Positions 44,087 through 52,481 of a DNA stretch of 64,000 bases are shown one piece after another. Under the pieces are notes generated by a model that worked only from the letters and a program-made list of their open reading frames with translations, did not search any database and was not told the origin of the DNA. The DNA lies in the NCBI RefSeq assembly GCF_008274785.1, contig NZ_VTPU01000001.1, positions 62,001 to 126,000 of the forward strand, in the 5' to 3' direction. Position 1 is the first letter of the stretch. Every line of letters starts with the position of its first letter. This DNA comes from Halomonas eurihalina (GTDB lineage Bacteria > Pseudomonadota > Gammaproteobacteria > Pseudomonadales > Halomonadaceae). The position numbers were made by a program, and so were the translations under genes.

Positions 44087-45916
44087 TCATGACGGCGACG
44101 TCGACCGCCCCGCCGTGCTGCCGAGCAGTTCCGGGATATCGGGCGCCGGCATGGGGCGATAGAAGAAGTATCCCTGGGCCAGATCACAATGCATCCCACG
44201 GATCAGATCGAGCTGCTCCGCGCTCTCGACGCCTTCAGCCACGACCTCGAGTCCCAGACGATGACCGATGAAGATCGCCCCCTCCATGATGGCGCGGTCC
44301 TCGGGCTGCCTGGAGGCGTCGCGAATGAAGGTCCGGTCGACCTTGAGGGCCGTGACGGGAAAGTGCTTGAGATAACTCAGCGAAGAGTAGCCAGTACCGA
44401 AGTCGTCGATGGCGATACGCACGCCACGATGGTAAAGACGCCGCAGATCCTCCAGCACCTGGGGTTCGGCCTCGATGAGGACATTCTCGGTCAGCTCGAT
44501 ACCGACATCCCGAGGCGTCAGGCCATGTCGCACCAGGCACGCCTCGAAGCGAGCCAAGGTGTCCGACCGCAACATCTGTCGTCCCGAAAGATTGATATCG
44601 ACGCGCGACTCCGTGAAGCCAGCCCGGCGCCATGCCGCCTGCTGCCGACAGGCTTCTTCCATGACCCAATCGCCCAGTCGATGGATCAGGCCCGATCTCT
44701 CCGCCAACGGGATAAACTCCCCCGGAGAGACAAAAGAAGACGAATCGTGCGGTTGCCAGCGCAGCAGGGCCTCGAGGTTCTCGATACGACCGCTGGCCAC
44801 GGAAACCTGCGGCTGGTAGTGCAGGCTCAGCTCCCGGTGCTCGATGGCCCGTTCGAGCTGTTCGACCATGCGCTGCTCTCGGACCAGTTCATCGTGGTGA
44901 TGCTGCTGAAAGAATTGCAGGCCGCCCGGACCATCCAGCTTGGCCCGATTCTTGGCCACATCGGCGTTGCGGATCAATTCCCGGGCGCTCAGACCATTCT
45001 CGGGAAACAGGCTGACGCCAAGCGCCGCGGAGATCCGGCGTTCACCGCTCGCCACCGCGAATGGGCGCCGCAGGGTCTGCTGCACCTTTCCGATGAGACG
45101 ATGGACATCTTCACGCTGGTTCACCCCCGGAAAGGCCAGCACGAACTCATCTGTCGAGACACGGGATATCAAATCGGTCAGGCGCTGTTCCTGCCCCAGC
45201 CGCCGGGCCAGCTCGACCAGCAAACGATCCCCTTGCTCATAGCCCAGGGCGTCATTGATTTCGGAAAAACGATCGACATCGAGATAGATCACTGCCAGAC
45301 CGGCGCAGCGCCGTCGACAATTTTCCAGCGCCCTTTCCAGCTCGGTCTCGAAAGCTTGACGCTTGGGCAGATGGGTCAGGGCATCGAAATGCGTAGCGAA
45401 GGTCAGGTCGCGATGCATGCGTTTCTGGTCGGAGAGGTCGACATCGACACAGAACATCAAGGGGGAATCGGTATGCTCGCCAAGCATCACATGGTGAGAG
45501 AACACCGGCACCCTTTCACCGCTGTGATGCTCGAGCTCGATTTCCTCGGCTGGAATCTCCTTGCCCTCTTCAACCCAGGCGCGATGCGCCTCGATCATCC
45601 CTTCACGCATCTCCTCGGGGATGATCAGATCCTCGAGCAACCGACCACTCGCCTCATCGGAGGCATAGCCGTAAAGTGCCGTACTGGCCTCGTTCCAGTA
45701 GATGACACGGCGATCACGATCATAGCCCTGTACCGCAACCTTGGGCAGGCTCTCGAGCAACGCCCGGAAGCGCTGCTCGCTTTCCTGGTACTGGCGTCTG
45801 ACACGTTCGACATCATCCGGTGACGTCGAGCGCACATTATCCTGCGGCACATGCCCCCGACCCTGCCTACCTGCTCGACTCAACCACTGTCGTAGACGCG
45901 CAACGCGGCCGACCAT
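44087..45916 (-). CDS. PAS-GGDEF-EAL protein with degenerate GGDEF site
   Basis: A 609-residue cytoplasmic-looking protein. A PAS domain (about residues 45-165) is followed by a GGDEF domain (170-335) and an EAL domain (345-600). The cyclase motif reads STDEF at 254-258, lacking both Gly, so diguanylate cyclase activity is unlikely. The EAL side is intact: EALLRW at 382, the ELTENVLIE metal-binding Glu/Asn region, DDFGTGYSSLSYLK and EGVES. It therefore probably degrades c-di-GMP, with the GGDEF part perhaps binding GTP as a regulator. The ATG at 45916 follows AGAGGG. No membrane segment is seen. Confidence 0.92.
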   Translation of the reverse strand: MVGRVARLRQWLSRAGRQGRGHVPQDNVRSTSPDDVERVRRQYQESEQRFRALLESLPKVAVQGYDRDRRVIYWNEASTALYGYASDEASGRLLEDLIIPEEMREGMIEAHRAWVEEGKEIPAEEIELEHHSGERVPVFSHHVMLGEHTDSPLMFCVDVDLSDQKRMHRDLTFATHFDALTHLPKRQAFETELERALENCRRRCAGLAVIYLDVDRFSEINDALGYEQGDRLLVELARRLGQEQRLTDLISRVSTDEFVLAFPGVNQREDVHRLIGKVQQTLRRPFAVASGERRISAALGVSLFPENGLSARELIRNADVAKNRAKLDGPGGLQFFQQHHHDELVREQRMVEQLERAIEHRELSLHYQPQVSVASGRIENLEALLRWQPHDSSSFVSPGEFIPLAERSGLIHRLGDWVMEEACRQQAAWRRAGFTESRVDINLSGRQMLRSDTLARFEACLVRHGLTPRDVGIELTENVLIEAEPQVLEDLRRLYHRGVRIAIDDFGTGYSSLSYLKHFPVTALKVDRTFIRDASRQPEDRAIMEGAIFIGHRLGLEVVAEGVESAEQLDLIRGMHCDLAQGYFFYRPMPAPDIPELLGSTAGRSTSPS

Positions 45917-46033
45917 GCACACCCTCTTTGTTGTCAGAAAAAGCCGACACAGAATTTAAGAATTCTCATACAAGGCCCACGACCGAGCATGATGCAAACT
46001 GTTATCAATGTCACGCAGGCTCAGCTTCCCGCC

Positions 46034-46076
46034 TAATCCATAATTTTTTTATTATAAATCAAAAAATTATGGATTA
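46034..46076. promoter_or_regulatory. Perfect 16-bp AT-rich inverted repeat upstream of the dioxygenase
   Basis: TAATCCATAATTTTTT (46034-46049) is exactly complementary to AAAAAATTATGGATTA (46061-46076) around an 11-base AT loop. It lies in a low-GC stretch of the 284-base gap, 125 bases upstream of the dioxygenase ATG and 118 from the divergent EAL gene. It could be an operator, an attenuator or a bidirectional terminator. Confidence 0.7.
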
Positions 46077-46200
46077 TCAGAGTCTCCACCCCTTCATTTT
46101 TTTGACAATTACTTACATTTCTCCTCCTTTTTTTACTGTTGTCCGGAATCCTCCGACAACGACTCGGGCAACTCCCGCCCTCAGGAAAAGGAGTTATTCC

Positions 46201-46992
46201 ATGAAACTCGATACGCTCAAGTACGGTTTCGACATTACCACCATGCCGTCGAATCCCCTCGGCGACTACTGGCCCCCTGGCGTGACCACCCAGTTGGCGC
46301 AACAGGATTGGGCAATGACCAATCTGCGGAATCATCTCGACCTGGCCGCCTGGCAGGCCTTCACTACGGATTTGCCGAGAGATCCCTACGTCGATCGACG
46401 CTGGAAGCGCATGTCATGGCTGGCTCTCGACCAGACCGGCGATGTCCGGGACATGGGGCATTGCCCCATGGCACAAGGCGGCGCCTTCAACAACGCCGAG
46501 AGCATGGCCGATCGTCTGCGCTACTATGCGCCCTTGACTAATGCTTTCCAGCAGCGCCCTGACGTCAAGGCCTTCGTGCGCGCCTGGGCCGGACTCTGGA
46601 ACATTCAGGCCAACGAACCGATCCTGATGCAGATCACCGGCGTCAGGGGCGAAGATCGAATCGATCCACTCCAGGGACAGGGCATCCACGCCGACGGCTG
46701 CAAGGCATTGAGCATCATGGTGGTCAGTCGCCGCAACGTGACCGGCGCCGGCAACCATCTCTATGTCGACAAGGCCGGCACCCAGCCGGTGGCCGAGGTG
46801 ACGCTCGATCCGGGTGGCATCCTGCATCTGCGCGACGACCGGCTCTACCACAGCGTGGACGCTATCACGCAACAGGATGCCGACCAGCCCTTCGAACGAT
46901 TCATCATCATCATCAACAGCCGGTTCGTGGACCCCTTCCAGAACCGTATCCTGCGGCGCCATTTCCCCGATGCCGTACTCAACGAGGCGTGA
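46201..46992 (+). CDS. 2-oxoglutarate/Fe(II) dioxygenase, 2OG-Fe_Oxy_2 type
   Basis: A 263-residue enzyme whose C-terminal half fits the family that includes Bacillus L-isoleucine 4-hydroxylase (IDO). The facial triad appears as His163-Ala-Asp165 (GQGIHADGCK) and distal His217 (RLYHSVDAI), with Arg233 (FERFIIII) in the place that holds 2-oxoglutarate. A free amino acid is a reasonable guess for the substrate, but nothing nearby identifies it: no biosynthetic or transport gene is adjacent. It is not an ectoine hydroxylase by sequence. AAGGAG eight bases before the ATG fixes the start; a strong terminator follows. Confidence 0.8.
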   Translation: MKLDTLKYGFDITTMPSNPLGDYWPPGVTTQLAQQDWAMTNLRNHLDLAAWQAFTTDLPRDPYVDRRWKRMSWLALDQTGDVRDMGHCPMAQGGAFNNAESMADRLRYYAPLTNAFQQRPDVKAFVRAWAGLWNIQANEPILMQITGVRGEDRIDPLQGQGIHADGCKALSIMVVSRRNVTGAGNHLYVDKAGTQPVAEVTLDPGGILHLRDDRLYHSVDAITQQDADQPFERFIIIINSRFVDPFQNRILRRHFPDAVLNEA

Positions 46993-47020
46993 CGGCTGAC
47001 GTCTTCATGCGCCCGAAACG

Positions 47021-47050
47021 CGACACCCCCGGCGAATGCCGGGGGTGTCG
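47021..47050. terminator. Terminator after the dioxygenase gene
   Basis: A perfect 13-bp stem (CGACACCCCCGGC with GCCGGGGGTGTCG) and a four-base loop, 29 bases past the stop; also 63 bases beyond the convergent yceI gene, so it may serve both. Confidence 0.8.
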
Positions 47051-47112
47051 TTCACTTCAACGCCTTCTCGATCGCCTGGCGTCCCTTCGCCTCGGCATCG
47101 ATGGCAATCACG

Positions 47113-47697
47113 TCACTGACGAATGCCCTCGAAAGTCACGTAGAGCTCGAGTTCGTGCATCGGTTCGGGGAAGCTCGACATGTCGATGTCATAATCGGCA
47201 AGCGTCAGGGTGGTGCTGCCCTCGAAGCCGGCACGATAGTTACCCCAGGGGTCTTCACCCTCGCCAAGCAGAGTAACCGGCATCTCGATCTCGTTGGTCT
47301 CGCCGTGCAGGGTCAGATCTCCGGTCAGCACGCCCTCGTTCTCGCCGGTGGATTCGAAACCGGTGGACGTGAAGGTTGCCGTCGGGTACTCCCCTGCATC
47401 GAGGAAGTCATCGCTCTTGATGTGCTTGTCACGCTCGGCATGGTTGGTGGTCAGGCTGGCCACATCCACTTCGACGTTCGCCGAGGACGCATCGGGATTT
47501 TCCGGGTCGTAGCTGAAGCCCCCGGAAAATTCTTCGAAGGAGCCGAGGATGTAGGAAAAGCCCAAATGGCTGATCTTGAACTGGACGAAGGCATGCTGGC
47601 CCTCGGTGTCGATAGCGTAATCGGCAGCCTGAGCCTGGGTCAGGGGCACCAGTGCGGCGGCAGCCAGGGCGGCAGTCAGCGCGGTCTTCTTGTACAT
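47113..47697 (-). CDS. YceI family periplasmic protein
   Basis: A 194-residue lipocalin-like periplasmic protein. The signal sequence ends LTQAQA and the mature part starts ADYAIDTEGQHAFVQFKISH, followed by FSGGFSYDPENPDAS, VDVASLTTNHAERDKHIKSD and FLDAGEYPTATFTST, all YceI positions. These beta-barrels bind polyisoprenoids such as ubiquinone precursors. The cytochrome b561 gene 30 bases upstream is a frequent partner, suggesting a shared quinone-related role. The ATG at 47697 follows GGAG; an ATG 15 bases further up is possible. Confidence 0.92.
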   Translation of the reverse strand: MYKKTALTAALAAAALVPLTQAQAADYAIDTEGQHAFVQFKISHLGFSYILGSFEEFSGGFSYDPENPDASSANVEVDVASLTTNHAERDKHIKSDDFLDAGEYPTATFTSTGFESTGENEGVLTGDLTLHGETNEIEMPVTLLGEGEDPWGNYRAGFEGSTTLTLADYDIDMSSFPEPMHELELYVTFEGIRQ

Positions 47698-47727
47698 CGT
47701 GTCGCTCTCCATTTTCAGTTTCAGTCT

Positions 47728-48282
47728 TCAGTGACGGCGAGTGTAGCGCGGCAACAGCATGCGCACGAGAACATCATGACGATCGATAAGATGGTGCTTG
47801 AAGGCCGCCAGGGCATGGCCAGCCGCCAGCACGATCAACGCCCAGGCGGCATACCAGTGGATCGTCCCCGCCAGGGTCGCCTGATCGGGTAGCCCGCTGA
47901 TCAGCGCCGGCACCCTGAACCAGCCGAAGACATCGATGCCACCGCCCTCGGCAGTGGAAATCAGGTAGCCGCTCACCAGTACCAGCAGCATGAGGCAATA
48001 CAGCAGAATGTGGCCAACATGCGCGGCCAGGCGCTCCAGCCGATGCCCCCGGGCGGCCGGAGTGGGTTGCATGAGGCGCCAGACCAGCCGCCCCAGGGTC
48101 GCGAACAGCAACAGCATGCCCACGCTGCGATGCCACCAGGGAGCCAGGTTGTACCAGCTATCGTAGTAACCCAGCCCCGTCATCCACCAGCCCAGCACGA
48201 AGAGGCCAACGATGGCCAGCGCGCTGAGCCAGTGCAGCAGGATGCTGACGAGCCCCCACCCGAAACGCGAGTTTCTCCACAT
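47728..48282 (-). CDS. Cytochrome b561 family protein
   Basis: A 184-residue inner-membrane di-haem b protein with four hydrophobic segments. Candidate haem ligands are His in SILLHWLSA, PWWHRSVGML, AGTIHWYAAW and AAGHALAAFKHH. The segment sequence VSGYLISTAEGGGIDVFGWF is typical. Such proteins accept electrons from quinol and have been linked to superoxide oxidation in E. coli CybB. The ATG at 48282 is used; a TTG six bases upstream is in frame. It precedes yceI and probably forms an operon with it. Confidence 0.92.
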   Translation of the reverse strand: MWRNSRFGWGLVSILLHWLSALAIVGLFVLGWWMTGLGYYDSWYNLAPWWHRSVGMLLLFATLGRLVWRLMQPTPAARGHRLERLAAHVGHILLYCLMLLVLVSGYLISTAEGGGIDVFGWFRVPALISGLPDQATLAGTIHWYAAWALIVLAAGHALAAFKHHLIDRHDVLVRMLLPRYTRRH

Positions 48283-48388
48283 GTCCAATTTCCCGGAACG
48301 TCATGACAAGGACGTCACTATACGGCGCGAGACTCCCTCGATCCGCTGAAAATTGACGAACGCTTCATTCGGAAAAACCGTTCGACTC

Positions 48389-49585
48389 TCAGGCCAAGGC
48401 ATCCAACCCTCGAGCCAGATCCCCCCGAATATCCTCCAGATCCTCGAGGCCGACTGCCACACGAATCAAGCCCTCGCTGATGCCGGCCGATGCCTTCTGT
48501 GCTTCCGAGAGGCGTCCATGCGTGGTGGTGCCGGGATGTGTGATGGTGCTCTTGGCGTCGCCCAGGTTGCCGGTGATCGACAGCAGCCGAGTAGCGTCGA
48601 TCACCGACCAGGCACCCTCGCGACCGCCCTTGACCTCGAAGCCAAGCACAGCGCCGAACGCCGCCTGCTGACGAGCGGCCAGTTCATGCTGCGCGTGGTG
48701 CTTCAGGCCGCTGTAATGGACCCGCTCGACCGCCGGATGTGCATCCAGCCATTCGGCCAATGCCTGGGCACTGGCACAGTGCGCCCGCATGCGCAGTCCC
48801 AGCGTCTCGAGCCCCTTGGTGAAGATCCAGGCATTGAAGGGGCTCAGGCACGGGCCACAGGTGCGCACCACACCGTAGATCTCCTCGAGCGCCTTGTCGG
48901 GACCGACCACGGCACCACCGACCGCCCTGCCCTGACCATCCAGATACTTGGTGGCAGAATGGATCACGAGATCCGCGCCCAGCGCCAGCGGCTTCTGTAG
49001 CGCTGGTGTCAAAAAGCAGTTGTCGATGGCGAGCCAGGCACCGTGACGCTTGGCGATCTCGGACAAGGCTTCAATATCGACCACCTCGGACAAGGGGTTG
49101 GAGGGCGTCTCGGCGAACAACAGCTTGGTGGCCGGTGTCAGTGCCGCTTCCCACGCCTCGAGGTTCGACAGCTCGACATAGCGAGTGGTAATACCCAGCT
49201 TGCCCAGGTACTTGTCGAACAGGCTGACCGTGGAGCCGAACAGCGAACGCGAAGCCACGATCTCGTCACCGGCGGACAGCAGCGCCAGGGCCGTGGACAG
49301 AATCGCCGCCATGCCCGAGGCCGTGGCCACGCAGCGTTCGCCCCCTTCCAGCGCGGCCAGGCGCCGTTCGAAGGTGTGCACCGTGGGATTGGTGAAGCGG
49401 GAATAGATATTGCCCGGCTCCTCGCCGCCGAACTTGCGTGCCGCCTCGGCGGCACTGCCGTAGACGAAGCTGGACGTCGGAAAGATCGGCTCGCTGTGTT
49501 CCTGCTCGGCGGTGCGCCGGTGGCCAGCGCGTATCGCCAGAGTGGACAGCCCCCAGTCATCGCCGAACTGGTCGTCATCGTGCAT
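48389..49585 (-). CDS. metZ: O-succinylhomoserine sulfhydrylase
   Basis: MetZ makes homocysteine directly from O-succinylhomoserine and sulfide in methionine synthesis. The 398-residue PLP enzyme has SSFVYGSAAEAARKFGG, GNIYSRFTNPTVHTFERRLA, the PLP Lys in HSATKYLDGQGRAVGGA and the LSITGNLGDAKSTITHPGTT C-terminal block. The purF-metZ adjacency (10 bases apart) is the arrangement found in Pseudomonas and argues for metZ rather than metB. The ATG at 49585 follows GAGGGAAGCGCC. Confidence 0.95.
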   Translation of the reverse strand: MHDDDQFGDDWGLSTLAIRAGHRRTAEQEHSEPIFPTSSFVYGSAAEAARKFGGEEPGNIYSRFTNPTVHTFERRLAALEGGERCVATASGMAAILSTALALLSAGDEIVASRSLFGSTVSLFDKYLGKLGITTRYVELSNLEAWEAALTPATKLLFAETPSNPLSEVVDIEALSEIAKRHGAWLAIDNCFLTPALQKPLALGADLVIHSATKYLDGQGRAVGGAVVGPDKALEEIYGVVRTCGPCLSPFNAWIFTKGLETLGLRMRAHCASAQALAEWLDAHPAVERVHYSGLKHHAQHELAARQQAAFGAVLGFEVKGGREGAWSVIDATRLLSITGNLGDAKSTITHPGTTTHGRLSEAQKASAGISEGLIRVAVGLEDLEDIRGDLARGLDALA

Positions 49586-49595
49586 GGCGCTTCCC

Positions 49596-51113
49596 TCAGT
49601 CGATGTCATCTTCCTGATTATGCATGCCGACCAACGCATGGTCACCGGCACTCGACAGCTTGGCCTCGTCGTTGCGCATCGCTTCGAGTTCGGCCAGGTA
49701 GGCGTCGTCGATATCGCCGGTGATGTAGCGACCGTCGAAGACCGAACAATCGAACTCGTCCAGGGCCGGGTTCACTTCACGACACGCTTCCTTCAGGTCC
49801 TCCAGATTCTGATAGACCATGCGGTCCGCACCGATCAACTCGCCGACCTCGGCCTCACTGCGGCCGTGGGCGATCAATTCGCTGGCCGCCGGCATGTCGA
49901 TGCCATAGACATTGGGGTAACGAACCGGCGGTGCCGCCGAGGCGAAATAGACCTTGCGGGCGCCAGCCTCCCGAGCCATCTGAATGATTTGCCGGCACGT
50001 CGTGCCCCGCACGATGGAGTCATCCACCAGCAGCACGTTCTTGCCCTTGAATTCGATATCGATGGCGTTGAGTTTCTGGCGTACCGACTTCTTGCGCTGG
50101 GTCTGGCCAGGCATGATGAAGGTCCGGCCGATGTAGCGATTCTTCATGAAGCCTTCGCGGAAGGTCACGCCAAGGTGCTGAGCCAGCTCCAGCGCCGAGG
50201 TCCGCGAGGTATCCGGGATCGGGATCACCACATCGATGTCATGATCCGGCCATTCATTCTGGATGCGATCCCCCAGCTTGCGCCCCATCTGCATGCGCGT
50301 GCCGTAGACATAGGCGCCGTCGAGCAAGGTATCGGGACGCGCCAGATAAACATGCTCGAAGATGCATGGCGCCAGTCGCGGCTGATCCGCGCAACTCTGG
50401 GTGTGGATATTACCCTCCATATCGACGAACAACGCCTCGCCGGGCGCCAGATCGCGATGCAGGTCGAAGCCGCCGACATCCAGCGCTACCGATTCGGAAG
50501 CAATCATCACCTCCTGGCCTTCTCCCTCGTCACGGGTCCCGAAGACCACCGGACGGATACCGTTGGGGTCGCGGAAAGCCACCATGCCGACGCCATTGAT
50601 GATCGCCACGGCGGCATAGCCTCCCCGACAGCGGCGATGCACCCGCCGCACGGCATCAAAGATATCGCCCGGGGCCAGATGCAACCCCTGCTTACCCAGC
50701 TCATGGGCGAAGACATTGAGCAATACCTCGGAATCGGAGCTGGTATTGATGTGGCGCAGATCGGAGGAAAACAGCTCCTGCTTGAGCTGGTCGGAATTGG
50801 TCAGATTGCCGTTGTGGGCCAGAGTGATGCCGAAGGGCGAATTGACATAGAACGGCTGGGATTCCGCCTCGCTGGAGGAACCGGCGGTAGGATAACGCAC
50901 ATGGCCAATTCCCAGGTTGCCCTTGAGACGCGCCATGTGGCGGGTATGGAAGACATCCCGGACCAGGCCGTTGCTCTTGCGCAGCAGGAAACGTCCCTCG
51001 TTCCAGGTCATCATGCCGGCGGCATCCTGGCCGCGGTGCTGCAGTACCGTCAGGGCATCATAGATCCCCTGGTTCACCGCCTGCTTGGCCATCAGGCCCA
51101 CGATCCCGCACAT
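49596..51113 (-). CDS. purF: Amidophosphoribosyltransferase
   Basis: PurF performs the first committed step of purine synthesis, making phosphoribosylamine from PRPP and glutamine. The 505-residue protein begins [20 protein letters not shown] with nucleophilic Cys2 after Met removal; [23 protein letters not shown] and the PRPP-loop [17 protein letters not shown] follow. It lies 61 bases after cvpA, as in E. coli (cvpA-purF). Confidence 0.97.
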   Translation of the reverse strand: MCGIVGLMAKQAVNQGIYDALTVLQHRGQDAAGMMTWNEGRFLLRKSNGLVRDVFHTRHMARLKGNLGIGHVRYPTAGSSSEAESQPFYVNSPFGITLAHNGNLTNSDQLKQELFSSDLRHINTSSDSEVLLNVFAHELGKQGLHLAPGDIFDAVRRVHRRCRGGYAAVAIINGVGMVAFRDPNGIRPVVFGTRDEGEGQEVMIASESVALDVGGFDLHRDLAPGEALFVDMEGNIHTQSCADQPRLAPCIFEHVYLARPDTLLDGAYVYGTRMQMGRKLGDRIQNEWPDHDIDVVIPIPDTSRTSALELAQHLGVTFREGFMKNRYIGRTFIMPGQTQRKKSVRQKLNAIDIEFKGKNVLLVDDSIVRGTTCRQIIQMAREAGARKVYFASAAPPVRYPNVYGIDMPAASELIAHGRSEAEVGELIGADRMVYQNLEDLKEACREVNPALDEFDCSVFDGRYITGDIDDAYLAELEAMRNDEAKLSSAGDHALVGMHNQEDDID

Positions 51114-51174
51114 TACTGCTTACCTCGCTTGCCGTAAGGGAAAGGGATGACGCAACGCCATCCCAGTATTCACA

Positions 51175-51774
51175 CTATTCTGGATTCGTGTCTGGATTCG
51201 TGCTGCCGCGTAGCGTTTCCGGTGTCGTTTCTGCACTCTGGTCACTTGGGGCGAACGTCTCCAGGGACGATGCCGACGCCGGCAGACGGTCTTCCCAGGC
51301 CAGCAGCTGGCCCATCGACCAATCCCGAAGGCGCTCCAGCTCGGGACGCAACTCTGCCTGCTGCCAGGCTTGCAATTGCGACAGTGGGGTTAGTCCAATC
51401 AGGATAGTCGCCAGCACCAGTACCGCCGCTCCCTTGACCAGCCCGAAGGCCGCACCGGCAACCCGATTGAACAGCCCCATGCCGACCCACTCCACTACCG
51501 CATGCATCAGGCGAATAATCAGCCCACAGGCCAGGATGACGACGAACACCACCAGCACGAACGCCAGCACCAGGCGTCCATCGGGGCTCTCGATCAGGCC
51601 GGCGAACAAATCAGCCACCGGCTCGGAAAACCAGCGCGCTGCCAGCAGCGCGACAATCCAGGACGCCAGGCCCAGGGCTTCGCGGATCAGCCCCCGGAAC
51701 AGTCCCGTCAGGGTGGTGACGGCCAGCACGGCGATACACAGCCAATCGAGCCAGGTCAGCGCCATTTCGTTCAC
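51175..51774 (-). CDS. cvpA: CvpA family membrane protein
   Basis: A 199-residue inner-membrane protein with four hydrophobic segments (about residues 10-27, 32-48, 65-90 and 100-125) and an extended Ser/Thr/Pro-rich tail. It has the family patterns LTWLDWLCIAVLAVTTLTGL and FNRVAGAAFGLVKGAAVLVL. CvpA is needed for colicin V production in E. coli, but its native role is envelope-related and unclear. I take the GTG at 51774 because TGAGG lies five bases upstream and the codon overlaps the dedD stop; the ATG at 51765 is the alternative. Confidence 0.92.
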   Translation of the reverse strand: MNEMALTWLDWLCIAVLAVTTLTGLFRGLIREALGLASWIVALLAARWFSEPVADLFAGLIESPDGRLVLAFVLVVFVVILACGLIIRLMHAVVEWVGMGLFNRVAGAAFGLVKGAAVLVLATILIGLTPLSQLQAWQQAELRPELERLRDWSMGQLLAWEDRLPASASSLETFAPSDQSAETTPETLRGSTNPDTNPE

Positions 51775-52481
51775 TTGGTCCTCACCAACAGGCCTTGCAG
51801 GTTGAGCCCCGCCTTAAGCTTGCCCATGACGCCTTCCGCCACTTCCGAACTGGCATAGGGGCCGACATAAACCGTGGTCAGGTCATTCTCGCGCGAGCGG
51901 CGATAGGCGGGGTAGCCTTGCTCCTCCAGGCGTGCCTGCAAGCGTTCGGCATTGGCGGACTCGCCGAAGCTGCCGACCTGGATGGCCCAGTCACCGCCCT
52001 GCGTGGCCGCGGCCTGGCGCTCGTCGGCGGCCCGGGCCAGTTCGGCAATCGGATCGTCCCTCTGCTCCGTCGCCGAGTCCTGGTCACCGGTCGTCGCTGC
52101 ATCGCTGTCCGACGTCTCCCGGGAGCTCGATGCGGCCTCATCCTCGCTCGACGTCTGGGGCTCTTCGTTCACTGCCGCTTGCTGATTCTCGGCGTCGCCG
52201 CCGGTCGTCACGCTTTCCACAGGCTCGCGGTTCACTTCGGTCTCGGTTTCAGCACCCGCAGACGTCGAGTCCTGCTCGGCGGCACGCTCATCGAGGCTTT
52301 CCGGCGGCGTCGGCTCCTCGAGGTCACGCCGCTCGACCTCGATCGGCTGCTCGATGGTCAGCGTCGGCTCGGGACGCTCCTCGCGCGGTGCCGGATCGTC
52401 GAACAGCAAAGGCACGAAGATCACCGCCAGGGCAATGAGAATCAAGGCTCCGCTGATCCGCTCGCGCATACCGTATTTCAT
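51771..52481 (-). CDS. dedD: SPOR-domain cell-division protein, DedD-like
   Basis: A 236-residue protein with one N-terminal membrane segment (about residues 11-28, ALILIALAVIFVPLLFDD), a long acidic Glu/Ser/Thr-rich linker (about 30-155) and a C-terminal SPOR domain (about 160-236, WAIQVGSFGESANAERLQAR and TTVYVGPYASSEVAEGVMGK). SPOR domains bind denuded septal peptidoglycan. DedD aids septation in E. coli. It overlaps folC by four bases and cvpA by four (GTGA), an order conserved in gammaproteobacteria. Confidence 0.92.
   Translation of the reverse strand: MKYGMRERISGALILIALAVIFVPLLFDDPAPREERPEPTLTIEQPIEVERRDLEEPTPPESLDERAAEQDSTSAGAETETEVNREPVESVTTGGDAENQQAAVNEEPQTSSEDEAASSSRETSDSDAATTGDQDSATEQRDDPIAELARAADERQAAATQGGDWAIQVGSFGESANAERLQARLEEQGYPAYRRSRENDLTTVYVGPYASSEVAEGVMGKLKAGLNLQGLLVRTK

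Noticed and set aside
46102..46107. TTGACA as the -35 box of the dioxygenase promoter
   Set aside because: No acceptable -10 hexamer occurs 15-19 bases downstream; the sequence there is pyrimidine-rich.
46201..46992. Ectoine hydroxylase (EctD), attractive for a Halomonas-like host
   Set aside because: The protein lacks the EctD signature and fits the IDO-type 2OG-Fe_Oxy_2 pattern (HAD at 163-165, His217); no ectABC is adjacent.
48283..48388. Hairpin CGAACG/CGTTCG near 48355-48383 as a terminator of metZ
   Set aside because: The stem is only six bp with a long loop; on the minus strand it precedes TCAATTTTC, but too weak to list.
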